From Sporosarcina highlanderae (GTDB taxonomy: Bacteria > Bacillota > Bacilli > Bacillales_A > Planococcaceae), in contig NZ_JAROCC010000008.1 in assembly GCF_030433715.1 (NCBI RefSeq), forward strand, positions 62,001-126,000: 64,000 nucleotides of DNA. Direction: 5' to 3'. The notes beneath the pieces were generated by a model. It was not told where the DNA came from and ran no database searches. It was given only the letters and a program-made list of their open reading frames with translations. Both the position numbers and the translations under genes were made by a program. Below are positions 33,801-41,692 of the stretch, piece by piece (the stretch's first letter is position 1; every line of letters starts with the position of its first letter).

Positions 33801-35440
33801 ACAACTTCCTCATCGCCTACGTTTGTATACGTAACTGTCTTAACTACAGGAGCATCATCTTCATGCGGCCAATCAAAGAAGCCGAAATCCAAAGAGCCAC
33901 TCGCAAAAATTGTACCAAATGTAGCAGCAGCAACATCAAGACGACCTGATCCACCTTGATAAGGCTTAATAGAATCAATCTTTTTCGTCGAACTCATTAG
34001 TGCCTGCTTCAGTTGCTCCCCTGTCCAATCCGGATAGCGTTGTGAAAGAATAGCCGCAGCCCCAGCTACATGGGGTGCCGCCATTGAAGTCCCCGTAAGG
34101 CTCAGATAGAGGCCGCTTCCCTTATCGGAAAGACTTGCACGGGCAGCTACGATTGCCGATCCCGGTGCAGTAAGATCCGGTTTTAATCCTGATTCCATAT
34201 AACGCGGTCCCCTACTTGATGAACCTGCAAGCCTATCTTGCTTCGTAACATTACCGACAGTTAGCGCAGCATCTGCAGCTCCAGGTGAACCGATACCTTC
34301 ACTACCCGTATTACCCGCAGAAATAACGAACAATGCACCCGTCTGCTCGCTTAACTCATTTACTGCTTGAGATAACGGATCATTTCCATCACTTGGATTC
34401 GAATCGCCCAAACTCATATTAATAATCTTAGCGTTTTTCGCAGCCCATTCCATTCCTTTGATAACCCAGGAATCTTGACCATAACCATCATTTGAAAGAA
34501 CCTTCCCAACAATCAGACGCGCATTAGGTGCTACACCTTTATTACGTCCGTCAGAGGCGGCACCCGTCCCAAGGACCGTGGACGCAACATGTGTTCCATG
34601 TCCATTGTGATCCACAGCATCCTCTCCTGGAACAAAGCTCATTACCTCATCAACCTGACCTTCAAAATCCCGGTGTGTTTCATCGAGACCTGTGTCAAGT
34701 ACAGCGACCGTGACGCCAGTTCCATCAAATTCATTTTCCCACGCCTCAGGTGCACCAATTTGAGGTACACTTTCTGCGAGGGTTGCTTCAACTCGACCAT
34801 CTAACCAGATCTTTTTAATGACACCAGCCGTTTTGTGGTCTATTGCTGCAAACTCCGTGACATCTTCCCAGAACATTTTAGCTTGTTTCTTATCTGTAGA
34901 TAACGCCACTCCACCGATACTCTCTAAAATAGTTACCTGTTCAGATCCTTCAAGAGTAGTAGACAGGGCAAACTTAAAACGAGTATGTTTTTTGTCATAC
35001 TGTACAATAACCGGTAACGTGGATTGGTTCTCATCATCGTAACCAGCCGCGATCAGTGCAGTAATATTAAACAAGTCTCTATCCAACAAATCAGAAGCTA
35101 TGTATGGCATCGCTTCTCTTGGAAAGACAAATGTGTCTTTGCCTGACCTAATAATTTGTATACCTTCATTTACATGACTAACAGGTTCCACACTAATAAA
35201 GCTCTTTCCACCACCAATGTCAGTGACAGTAACAACATCACCAGTAATCAGCGTTACTGTTTTTTTACTTGTACTTGGATTTAAGCCACCCCCCATAGGT
35301 ATGGAATCGACTATATGTCCATCTACCACTTGCTGATTCCCAGAAATCATATCATCAGCAAAAGGCTGAATGGTTGGGAAAAATATCAACATAACAGCAA
35401 GTAGCGTCGCGATATACTTCCTAAACATCGTATTCTTCAT
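30803..35440 (-). CDS. Subtilisin-family (S8) protease with PA and SLH domains, paralog 1
   Basis: A 1545-residue secreted, wall-anchored protease. Signal peptide about 1-28; pro-region to about 225; S8 catalytic domain about 235-490 with Asp249 (VAVLDTG), His281 (NGHGTHVAS), the oxyanion Asn in SAGNTG, and Ser452 (GTSMAAPHVAG). Beta-sandwich domains follow, then a protease-associated (PA)-like segment (GKAVLVERSDLISGSERA), more beta domains, a PGPGPSPDPTPTPNPDP linker and three C-terminal SLH domains, each ending in an R-E/A-E motif such as ITRAEFTVL. The pro-region resembles Vpr-like proteases. It is a tandem paralog of the next gene. AGGAGG lies 8 nt before the ATG. It would digest proteins at the cell surface. 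Confidence 0.92.
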   Translation of the reverse strand: MKNTMFRKYIATLLAVMLIFFPTIQPFADDMISGNQQVVDGHIVDSIPMGGGLNPSTSKKTVTLITGDVVTVTDIGGGKSFISVEPVSHVNEGIQIIRSGKDTFVFPREAMPYIASDLLDRDLFNITALIAAGYDDENQSTLPVIVQYDKKHTRFKFALSTTLEGSEQVTILESIGGVALSTDKKQAKMFWEDVTEFAAIDHKTAGVIKKIWLDGRVEATLAESVPQIGAPEAWENEFDGTGVTVAVLDTGLDETHRDFEGQVDEVMSFVPGEDAVDHNGHGTHVASTVLGTGAASDGRNKGVAPNARLIVGKVLSNDGYGQDSWVIKGMEWAAKNAKIINMSLGDSNPSDGNDPLSQAVNELSEQTGALFVISAGNTGSEGIGSPGAADAALTVGNVTKQDRLAGSSSRGPRYMESGLKPDLTAPGSAIVAARASLSDKGSGLYLSLTGTSMAAPHVAGAAAILSQRYPDWTGEQLKQALMSSTKKIDSIKPYQGGSGRLDVAAATFGTIFASGSLDFGFFDWPHEDDAPVVKTVTYTNVGDEEVVLDLSTTFTDNSNKPAPEGLLELSADQVTVPANGSVEVTLTVNPNLAEIANRYQGHLTAAVNGEKVAHTAMAMGKEDERQSLTINVTNPDGTPGNTLVTLVGKNHYPTAFAVFGTKELRLPPDTYSVLTLMDIDMNTDHAGVAFLGNPEVVLDKPQTVELDARNVSEITATAPQKTEAAVRKLEYYRNFGGENMMGETYIIPPMIDKIYAQSTEVIESGVFELNMRWRLMKPLMDIKVGEEQVESLLLPGSTLFEGKHELEVVYAGKGTEMDYKDIDAEGKAVLVERSDLISGSERADNAIEAGAKLLIIVNDGPTKFIEWVGNDNDGSDNPIAAVSVSGTAGKALIESAVAKKLSLSVVGTLESPYLYDLIDNHPNAVPKDLTYAPSEDELVKIDVQYYSDRPVEGSEWRIDIPSYNTGGDAVFMHMKIPTKRTEWVTASESTTWFHMASMVNKWEVRGIPMKFEPGQKIVEKWFAPIVRPYIGEGYWKPFRINNNLQFNIPAWADAGKGHTGHLDADNTQTMALYQGDTKLRETKSQTLNHNGVLEENTQYRLVVDASRNPEEWSTSIRTHTEWTFWTKKQEEFITELPMISLNFDVETDLSGNAIAGDKIMLGMSAAQVSTAKGNGKIEGASLEVSFDEGKSWEAVELTQEGDGWIAEISNSHESGTFVSIRASAWDDLGNKIEQEIIKAFGISDSTVSLISDKDSYSLQTGSTQQIKVEEVTTPKGDGEPTKVDVSDKAEYFVKDEEVATVKAGLIKAIAKGSTEVVISYGGQELTVNVTVTDAYVPGPGPSPDPTPTPNPDPVDPKPETPLFTDIINTFAKDEINKLAAKGIIQGKTETEFAPNAQITRAEFTVLVVRALGLPLKSYEGKFADVNKSKKWAYAGIEAAAEVGIVNGTKDGKFSPDAPIKREEIAAMVVRAIEYKNKVITENLDKPANFKDHSSIGAYAIDLVYKATALGVIKGNDGHFNPKNNATRAEAAVMLYRALDSLKLLD

Positions 35441-35772
35441 TTCTTAATCCTCCTATTCTTCTAAAAATTCATTTTAACAACTTTAGATTAATTCAATCTA
35501 TCTTCATTCGCAATTGGGGTTTTGCATTCAGTAAAACACTATATTTACCAGTTAAAACAGCATAAAATACGGTTTTTGAATAGCAGAAATATATAAGACT
35601 ATGTGAATCGGCATTAAAGTTGGGGTCAATACTTATTTTTAGCGACAAAAGTAAAGTATTGGAGATTGTGTTAGGCTCATTTCAACAAAAATCCTCACTT
35701 ATAACTACGGGCTACTGAATTAGTCACAGATTACGACTTTTAAAGAATGAATGCATTCCTGTCGCGAATTGC
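35441..35772. promoter_or_regulatory. Upstream region of SLH-protease 1 with motifs shared with paralog 2
   Basis: A gene-free A/T-rich region. CAATTGGGGTTTT at 35511-35523 and AGTTGGGGTCA at 35618-35628 recur as CAATGGGGGTTTT at 40669 and AGTTGGGGTCA at 40776 before the paralogous gene, with the same 107-bp offset. They are candidates for shared control sites. Confidence 0.5.
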
Positions 35773-35813
35773 AAAAAAAAAGCAAGCCTACCATCAACTT
35801 TTGAAGGTAGGCT
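35773..35813 (-). terminator. Terminator of SLH-protease 2
   Basis: On the reverse strand AGCCTACC pairs with GGTAGGCT around a 13-nt loop and is followed by TGC and a run of nine T. Confidence 0.88.
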
Positions 35814-35833
35814 CTGCTCTTAATTAAATTATA

Positions 35834-38800
35834 TCAATCTAATAAATTAAGTGTATCTAATGCGCGGTACAGCATAACGGCCGCCTCCGCACGGGTTGCA
35901 TTGTTTTTCGGATTGAATTGACCATTATTTCCTTTGATGACGCCCAATGCAGTAGCTTTATAAACCGAGTCGACTGCATATGCGCCAATTGAACCATGAT
36001 CTGTGAAGTTAGCAGGGTTTTCAAGGTTATCTAACTTCAATTTTTCCTTGTACTCAATCGCTCTTACAACCATCGCCGCAATCTCTTCACGCTTGATCGG
36101 AGCATCTGGATTGAACTTGCCGTCCAAAGATCCATTAACAATACCTGCATCCGCAGCTGCTTCGATTCCAGCATATGCCCATTTTTTGCTACTGTTTACA
36201 TCTGCAAACTTGCCAGCATAAGATTTCAATGGTAGGTCCAGTGCACGTGCAAGCAGCACTGTAAATTCCGCACGTGTAATTTGCGCATTAGGGGCAAATT
36301 CAGTTTCGGTTTTCCCTTGGATGATTCCTTTTGCGGCAAGTTTAGTTATTTCATCTTTTGCAAATACATTAGTAATATCCGTAAACTCAGGAACTATTTC
36401 AGGTTTAGGGTCTACCGGATTTGGATTCGGAGATGGGCCAGGATCAGGACTTGGACCAGGATCGACACTTACAGGATCCTTAACATTTACAGTTACGACC
36501 ACTTCTCTTCCTTCGTGGAAGATTCTAACTTCCGTTGAACCTTTCTTCTTCGCGCTAATCAGACCCGCTTTGATGGAAGCGATGCTCTCGTCTTCGACTA
36601 AATATCGCGCTTCTTTTGTCACGTCAACAATCGTCGGTTTCCCCTCATTTTCCGACTGGATTGTTTTTGTCACTTTGATTTGTTGAGTCGTATTCGTTTC
36701 AATTGAATAATCAGTTCTATCAGCAGAAAGCTTTGTAGTATCAGGTACACCGAAAGCCTTGATGATTTCCTGATCCATCCGGTTACCTAAATTATCCCAT
36801 GCGCTTCCACGTAATGAAACGAAGTCCCCCGCAACGCCAGTATTTTCTATATTGGCAGTCCATACATCGCCAGTGCGAGTCAGCTCGACTTCACTCCAGT
36901 TTTTCCCTTCATCAAACGATACTTCAAGAGCAACGCCTTCGAATTGATTGCTCCAAACGGCATAATCCACTTGAGACGGAGTCAATTCAAGCTTGATGAA
37001 CTCATCGCCTATCGCGTTTCCGTTCATATCCATATCCACATTGTAATGCAGAGAAATCATTGGAAGTAATGTAGTAACATCGCCATAATATTTCGTCCAG
37101 AAAGTCCACTCAGTACGTGTGCTTACTGACGTTTTCCATCTATTTGGATCACGTGAAGTTTCACTCACCAACCGATACTGTGTCTCTTCTTCCTTTGCAT
37201 CATTGTAATACAACAGCTGCCAGTCGGTTTCTTCAAGAAGCGTATCTCCTTCGTAAAGTTGTAGCAACTCATCTGTGAATAATACCCCAGTATTGCCATT
37301 ACCTCCATCTGACCAGTTCGGTACATTTATGACAAGGTCATTCCATTGTCGTTCAGGCGGCCAATAACCTTCTCCAAAACTCGGACGGGCAACAGGGCCA
37401 AACCAAGTTTCATTCAAACGCTCACCCGGTTTATAAATGAAGGATGCTTGACGGATTTCCCATTCATCATCTAATAGTACCGCGCTATGGAACCATCTTG
37501 TATAGTCAGAAGCTGTTACCCACTCTGTTCGTGCAGTTGGAACCGATAGTTGATAGAGATTTCCGACTCCGTAATCAGCGTAAGTTGGAATATCCCAACG
37601 GAATTCTCCACCCGGTGTAGGTTCATCAGAAAAATACCTTGCATTGATTTTCACTAACTCTTCCTTAGCAGGGGCATAGGTTAGATTCTCAGGTATTTCA
37701 TTATTGTAGTTATCAAATAAATCAAATACATACGGTGAATCTTCTGTCCCCTCGACATTCACTAGGATGTCGCCATTAAGAGCCGCTTTAATAAGCTTTT
37801 CCCCTGCTGTACCGCTAACAGCTGTTACAGCAATCGGATTGTTTTCACTATAATCCTCTGTTCCTACCCATTCAGTGAAAAGTGTCGGCTCATCATTTAC
37901 GATGATTAAGAGTTTGGCCCCTGCTGCAAGTGCCGCACCTGCACGTTCGGAACCAGTAATCACATCTGTGCGATTAACGAGTACAGCTTTACCCTTCACA
38001 TCGAGATTCTCGTAATCTTTTGCCGTTCCATTACCAGCATAAACGACCGGCAATTCGTACTCACCATTTAAAAATGTACTTCCACCTAATACAATGTTAT
38101 CAACTTGTTCACCATTCACTGTCATTTCCAAAAACGGCTTGACTAAGCGCCAACGTGTATTCATTTGGAATTCGCCACTTGTAACAGCAGTTGTTGCCTG
38201 TGCGTAAGTCTTTGTTACTGTTGGTGGAATGACTTGTGAAGATATCACCTTCATGTTTCCGCCGAAACTCCTGAAGTATTCAATCTTCTTAAAAGTGGTT
38301 TCGTATTTTTCCGGTATATCTACAGTAATTTCATTCGCTGAACGTGCATCAAGTTCAACGATTTTCGTTCCATCTAAGTTGACTTCTGGATTCCCTAAAA
38401 CGGCAATTCCAGCTTGGTCCGTATTCATGTCCACTTCCATCGTCGCCATTACAGAATACATTCCCTTTGGAAGTCGTAATTCCATAGTTCCATTCACTGT
38501 AAAGACTTCTGGATAATATTCCGGTCCGACAAGAGTGACCACTGCCTCTGCGGGGTTGCCTTCCCGATCGGTAGCATTGATGATCAGAGAGTACTTTTCA
38601 TCTTCTTTACCTACTGCCATTGCGGAGTGGGCAATTTTTTCACCATCAAGAAATGCACTTAGATGACCTTGATAACGTTGTGCCGTTTCAGCGAGCTCAG
38701 GGTCAACTGTTACCGTAATCTCCGTTTGACCATTAGCTGGTATTGTCACTTGATTTGTTGAGACGTTCAATAAACCTTCGGGGGCTTCTTTTCCATCACT

Positions 38801-40444
38801 ATCTGTAAATGTTGTTTGGAGATCCACCACTATCTCTTCTTCACCAACATTCGTCAATGTAACCGTTTTTTCAACGATACCATCTCCATCATGTGGCCAA
38901 TCGAAGAAACCGAAGTCCAATGACCCACTCATATATACTTGAAGTGTAGTTGCTGCAACTACATCAAGTCGGCCAGATCCTCCTTCATAAGGTAGGATAT
39001 TATTAATTTTTTTCGTCGAACTCATTAGAGCAGCCTTAAGTTGTTCTCCAGTCCATTCCGGATTTTTCTGTAAAAGAATTGCTGCTGCACCTGCAACATG
39101 TGGAGCTGCCATTGACGTCCCATTCAGCGAAATGTAAGACCCAGCGCCTTGATTTGAATACTGGGACCGTGCGGCCGAAATGTTTGAGCCTGGTGCAACA
39201 AGATCCGGTTTCAAACCGTCGTTCATAAAGCGGGGACCTTTACTTGAAAACCAGGAAAGCTTGTCCGATTTATCGACTGAACCGACAGTGAGCGCAGCAT
39301 CAGCAGCTCCTGGGGAACCAATCCCTTCTGCTCCTGTATTCCCCGCTGAAATAACGAATAAAGTTCCGGTTTTTTTGCTTAGTTCATTTACCGCTTGCGA
39401 CAATGGATCTTTTCCATCACTTGGAACTGGACTCCCTAAGCTCATATTTACAATCTTCGCATTTTCCGCTGCCCATTCCATACCTTCAATAACCCAGGAT
39501 TCCTGTCCGTAACCGTCATTCGCAAGCACCTTTCCTACAAGTAACTTTGCCTTAGGTGCGACACCTATATTTTTACCTCCTGATGCAGCTCCTGTCCCTA
39601 AAACAGTTGAGGCTACATGCGTACCATGACCACCATAGTCAAGTGTGTTTTCATCAGGAACAAAAGATTTGGCTTCAATAATTTGATCAACTAAATCCGG
39701 ATGACCCGCGTCTATACCTGTGTCAAGAACAGCCACTGTCACACCAGTTCCGTCTAAACCACCTTCCCAAACTTCAGTTGCGCCTATCATAGGAACACTA
39801 TCGGCAAGATGAGCTTCTACACGACCATCCAACCAGACTTTTTTAATACTAGTAGATTCAGTTAGGTCTTCCCAGAATGAAGCAGCTTGCTTCTTATGTG
39901 TAGACAATGCGACACTGCTAATACTTTCTAACACATTTGTCTGTTCAGAACCCGATAGAGCAGTGATAGACTTTACATCCAACCGTTCGTTTTTCTGCTC
40001 GTATTGAACAATTACAGGTAAAGTGGATTGGCTATCATCATCGTAACCACTTGAAATCAGCTTTGTAATATTGAACAGGTCCCTATCCAATAAATCGGCC
40101 GATAAGTAGCTCATCGCCTCATTCGGAAACACAAATGTGTCGTCTCCAAGAGTCACGATTTGCACTCCGCCACTGGAATCTTTCGCAGGTTCCACACTGA
40201 TTATGCCTTTACCTCCGTCAATCTTCGTAACCGTTACGACATCCCCTGTTAGTAGTGTAATAACATGTTTATCCGTAAAGGAATTGTTGCTCTTACCAAA
40301 AGAGTTCATGTCTATCACATTATCATTTAGTTCAGCAAACGCTTTCGGATAGGTAAAACCCGCCAATGGATTAATGGAAAACGCGAACACCATAAGCAGT
40401 GCTAACATAGATGCAAAGAATGGCTTAAAAATAATCCTATTCAT
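35834..40444 (-). CDS. Subtilisin-family (S8) protease with PA and SLH domains, paralog 2
   Basis: A 1536-residue paralog of the downstream gene, colinear over its full length. Signal peptide about 1-38; catalytic residues Asp241 (VAVLDTG), His273 (GGHGTHVAS) and Ser444 (GTSMAAPHVAG); then the same beta domains, PA-like segment (GKAVLVNRTDVITGSERA), a PSPDPGPSPNPNP linker and three SLH domains nearly identical to those of paralog 1 (FAPNAQITRAEFTVL, FNPKNNATRAEAAVM). The SLH ends are more alike than the catalytic halves, which may reflect gene conversion. The ATG at 40444 has GGGAGGG 7 nt upstream; the ATG at 40459 precedes it and has none. Terminators separate the two genes, so they are transcribed apart. 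Confidence 0.92.
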   Translation of the reverse strand: MNRIIFKPFFASMLALLMVFAFSINPLAGFTYPKAFAELNDNVIDMNSFGKSNNSFTDKHVITLLTGDVVTVTKIDGGKGIISVEPAKDSSGGVQIVTLGDDTFVFPNEAMSYLSADLLDRDLFNITKLISSGYDDDSQSTLPVIVQYEQKNERLDVKSITALSGSEQTNVLESISSVALSTHKKQAASFWEDLTESTSIKKVWLDGRVEAHLADSVPMIGATEVWEGGLDGTGVTVAVLDTGIDAGHPDLVDQIIEAKSFVPDENTLDYGGHGTHVASTVLGTGAASGGKNIGVAPKAKLLVGKVLANDGYGQESWVIEGMEWAAENAKIVNMSLGSPVPSDGKDPLSQAVNELSKKTGTLFVISAGNTGAEGIGSPGAADAALTVGSVDKSDKLSWFSSKGPRFMNDGLKPDLVAPGSNISAARSQYSNQGAGSYISLNGTSMAAPHVAGAAAILLQKNPEWTGEQLKAALMSSTKKINNILPYEGGSGRLDVVAATTLQVYMSGSLDFGFFDWPHDGDGIVEKTVTLTNVGEEEIVVDLQTTFTDSDGKEAPEGLLNVSTNQVTIPANGQTEITVTVDPELAETAQRYQGHLSAFLDGEKIAHSAMAVGKEDEKYSLIINATDREGNPAEAVVTLVGPEYYPEVFTVNGTMELRLPKGMYSVMATMEVDMNTDQAGIAVLGNPEVNLDGTKIVELDARSANEITVDIPEKYETTFKKIEYFRSFGGNMKVISSQVIPPTVTKTYAQATTAVTSGEFQMNTRWRLVKPFLEMTVNGEQVDNIVLGGSTFLNGEYELPVVYAGNGTAKDYENLDVKGKAVLVNRTDVITGSERAGAALAAGAKLLIIVNDEPTLFTEWVGTEDYSENNPIAVTAVSGTAGEKLIKAALNGDILVNVEGTEDSPYVFDLFDNYNNEIPENLTYAPAKEELVKINARYFSDEPTPGGEFRWDIPTYADYGVGNLYQLSVPTARTEWVTASDYTRWFHSAVLLDDEWEIRQASFIYKPGERLNETWFGPVARPSFGEGYWPPERQWNDLVINVPNWSDGGNGNTGVLFTDELLQLYEGDTLLEETDWQLLYYNDAKEEETQYRLVSETSRDPNRWKTSVSTRTEWTFWTKYYGDVTTLLPMISLHYNVDMDMNGNAIGDEFIKLELTPSQVDYAVWSNQFEGVALEVSFDEGKNWSEVELTRTGDVWTANIENTGVAGDFVSLRGSAWDNLGNRMDQEIIKAFGVPDTTKLSADRTDYSIETNTTQQIKVTKTIQSENEGKPTIVDVTKEARYLVEDESIASIKAGLISAKKKGSTEVRIFHEGREVVVTVNVKDPVSVDPGPSPDPGPSPNPNPVDPKPEIVPEFTDITNVFAKDEITKLAAKGIIQGKTETEFAPNAQITRAEFTVLLARALDLPLKSYAGKFADVNSSKKWAYAGIEAAADAGIVNGSLDGKFNPDAPIKREEIAAMVVRAIEYKEKLKLDNLENPANFTDHGSIGAYAVDSVYKATALGVIKGNNGQFNPKNNATRAEAAVMLYRALDTLNLLD

Positions 40445-40915
40445 TAAATGCCCTCCCATTTCTTAAAATATCGATATGAAGTTTCCTGTGTTAAAGTTAT
40501 GAAAAATGGTTTCAGCCCCTCCTATAAATGTTATTTTTCTACTAAGTTTTATGGAATAACAATAGTAGTTAGCCTATGTGATTTCTAAGTCACTACGAGA
40601 AAAACTATTGATTAAGACATAATAGATGATTATATAAACAGTATAATAATTCAGATTCCACATCGTTTCAATGGGGGTTTTATAATTGTCTAACGATGTC
40701 GAATAATCCCCCAAATATACGGATTAACTGAATAAATTATAAAAAGAACTAATTTTTTACATCAAAACAGTATATAGTTGGGGTCAGGGGTCCACTGGAA
40801 TTCTCAAATGGATAGACTTCCCAGCCTTTATACTCAATTGTACTATTAGTCCGAAAAGTATGTTCTTCCATGTGCTACGATGTTAAAATGAAAGATAGAA
40901 AAAGGGGGATTTGAT
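40445..40915. promoter_or_regulatory. Divergent upstream region of SLH-protease 2 and the lipoprotein
   Basis: About 470 bp without a gene. It has the two motifs shared with the paralog 1 upstream region (40669-40681 and 40776-40786) and an inverted repeat ACATCGTT (40660-40667) / AACGATGT (40692-40699). Promoters for both directions should lie here but are not clear enough to assign. Confidence 0.5.
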
Positions 40916-41527
40916 TTGAAAAAGCATCTAATGTTCATGGCTGCCCTGTTTACTTTCGTGCTTGTCCTCAGTGGCTGCTCGGATAATAAAACGGTAGACA
41001 CTAAAACGGCCGAAGCAATCGACGTATCCGAATACTTTCCACCAGTTGGCATGACTCGAGAGTATATCTACTACGACACGGAAGGACAAACAGTTGAAAC
41101 AACTGAAACTATCAACTTAGCTACTGATTCGGAAGGAAAGGAAACAGTATACATCCAGGAAAAAGACGGTGAGTCTACCAAGTCCATTCAGGAATACATC
41201 GTCAGCAAAGAAGAAGTTAAGCTCATCTACATCATTAATTCGTTAGGTAATACTGAAACAGCAGTTGTAGAACTTGCGAACAAACCGAAATGGGACAAGA
41301 ACGACTCTAACAAATCGGTCGGCATGATGACCGCCACTAACTTGACAATGGAAGTTCCAGCAGGAAAATATAATAAAGTAATTGAAATTACAAGCGTCAT
41401 TCCCGGTGATAAAGAAGGGAAAACGATCAATTATTACGCACCCGGAGTCGGTCTAATCAAAACCGTATTCAGCTTTAAAGACGGACAGGATTTCATCTTC
41501 AGCGAGCTGAAATCCGCTGCGAACTGA
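40916..41527 (+). CDS. Lipoprotein of unknown function, 203 aa
   Basis: A lipoprotein signal peptide ends in LVLSGCSD (lipidated Cys21). The rest is a soluble, mostly beta domain with Y-x-T-E-T repeats of strands, ending with YYAPGVGLIKTVFSFKDG. That final pattern (a conversion factor such as KVIEIT followed by YYAPGVGLIKT) is common among Bacillales lipoproteins of the same general fold; I know no function. The start is TTG at 40916 with AAGGGGGA upstream. A MITE-like element begins 7 nt after the stop, and its internal hairpin may serve as terminator. Confidence 0.82.
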   Translation: MKKHLMFMAALFTFVLVLSGCSDNKTVDTKTAEAIDVSEYFPPVGMTREYIYYDTEGQTVETTETINLATDSEGKETVYIQEKDGESTKSIQEYIVSKEEVKLIYIINSLGNTETAVVELANKPKWDKNDSNKSVGMMTATNLTMEVPAGKYNKVIEITSVIPGDKEGKTINYYAPGVGLIKTVFSFKDGQDFIFSELKSAAN

Positions 41528-41533
41528 TTGTAA

Positions 41534-41682
41534 AGGTACCTGTGCACCACACATTTATGACAATTCAAAAAGAATGATAAAAATACAAAATGAAGCCAAC
41601 CATGCATTGACGCGGTTGGCTTCCTCTTTAATTTTTATACAATTGTAGTGCATAATCTGAATTGTTTCGTGCACAGGTACCT
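41534..41682. mobile_element. MITE-like element, copy 1 (149 bp)
   Basis: Perfect 13-bp terminal inverted repeats AGGTACCTGTGCA / TGCACAGGTACCT bound the element. Inside, ACAATTCA near the left end is matched by the inverse TGAATTGT near the right end, and GAAGCCAACC / GGTTGGCTTC forms a central hairpin followed by a T-rich stretch. It fills the space between the lipoprotein gene and bacillopeptidase F almost exactly. No coding capacity. No clear target-site duplication. Confidence 0.8.
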
Positions 41683-41692
41683 AAAAAACTCC

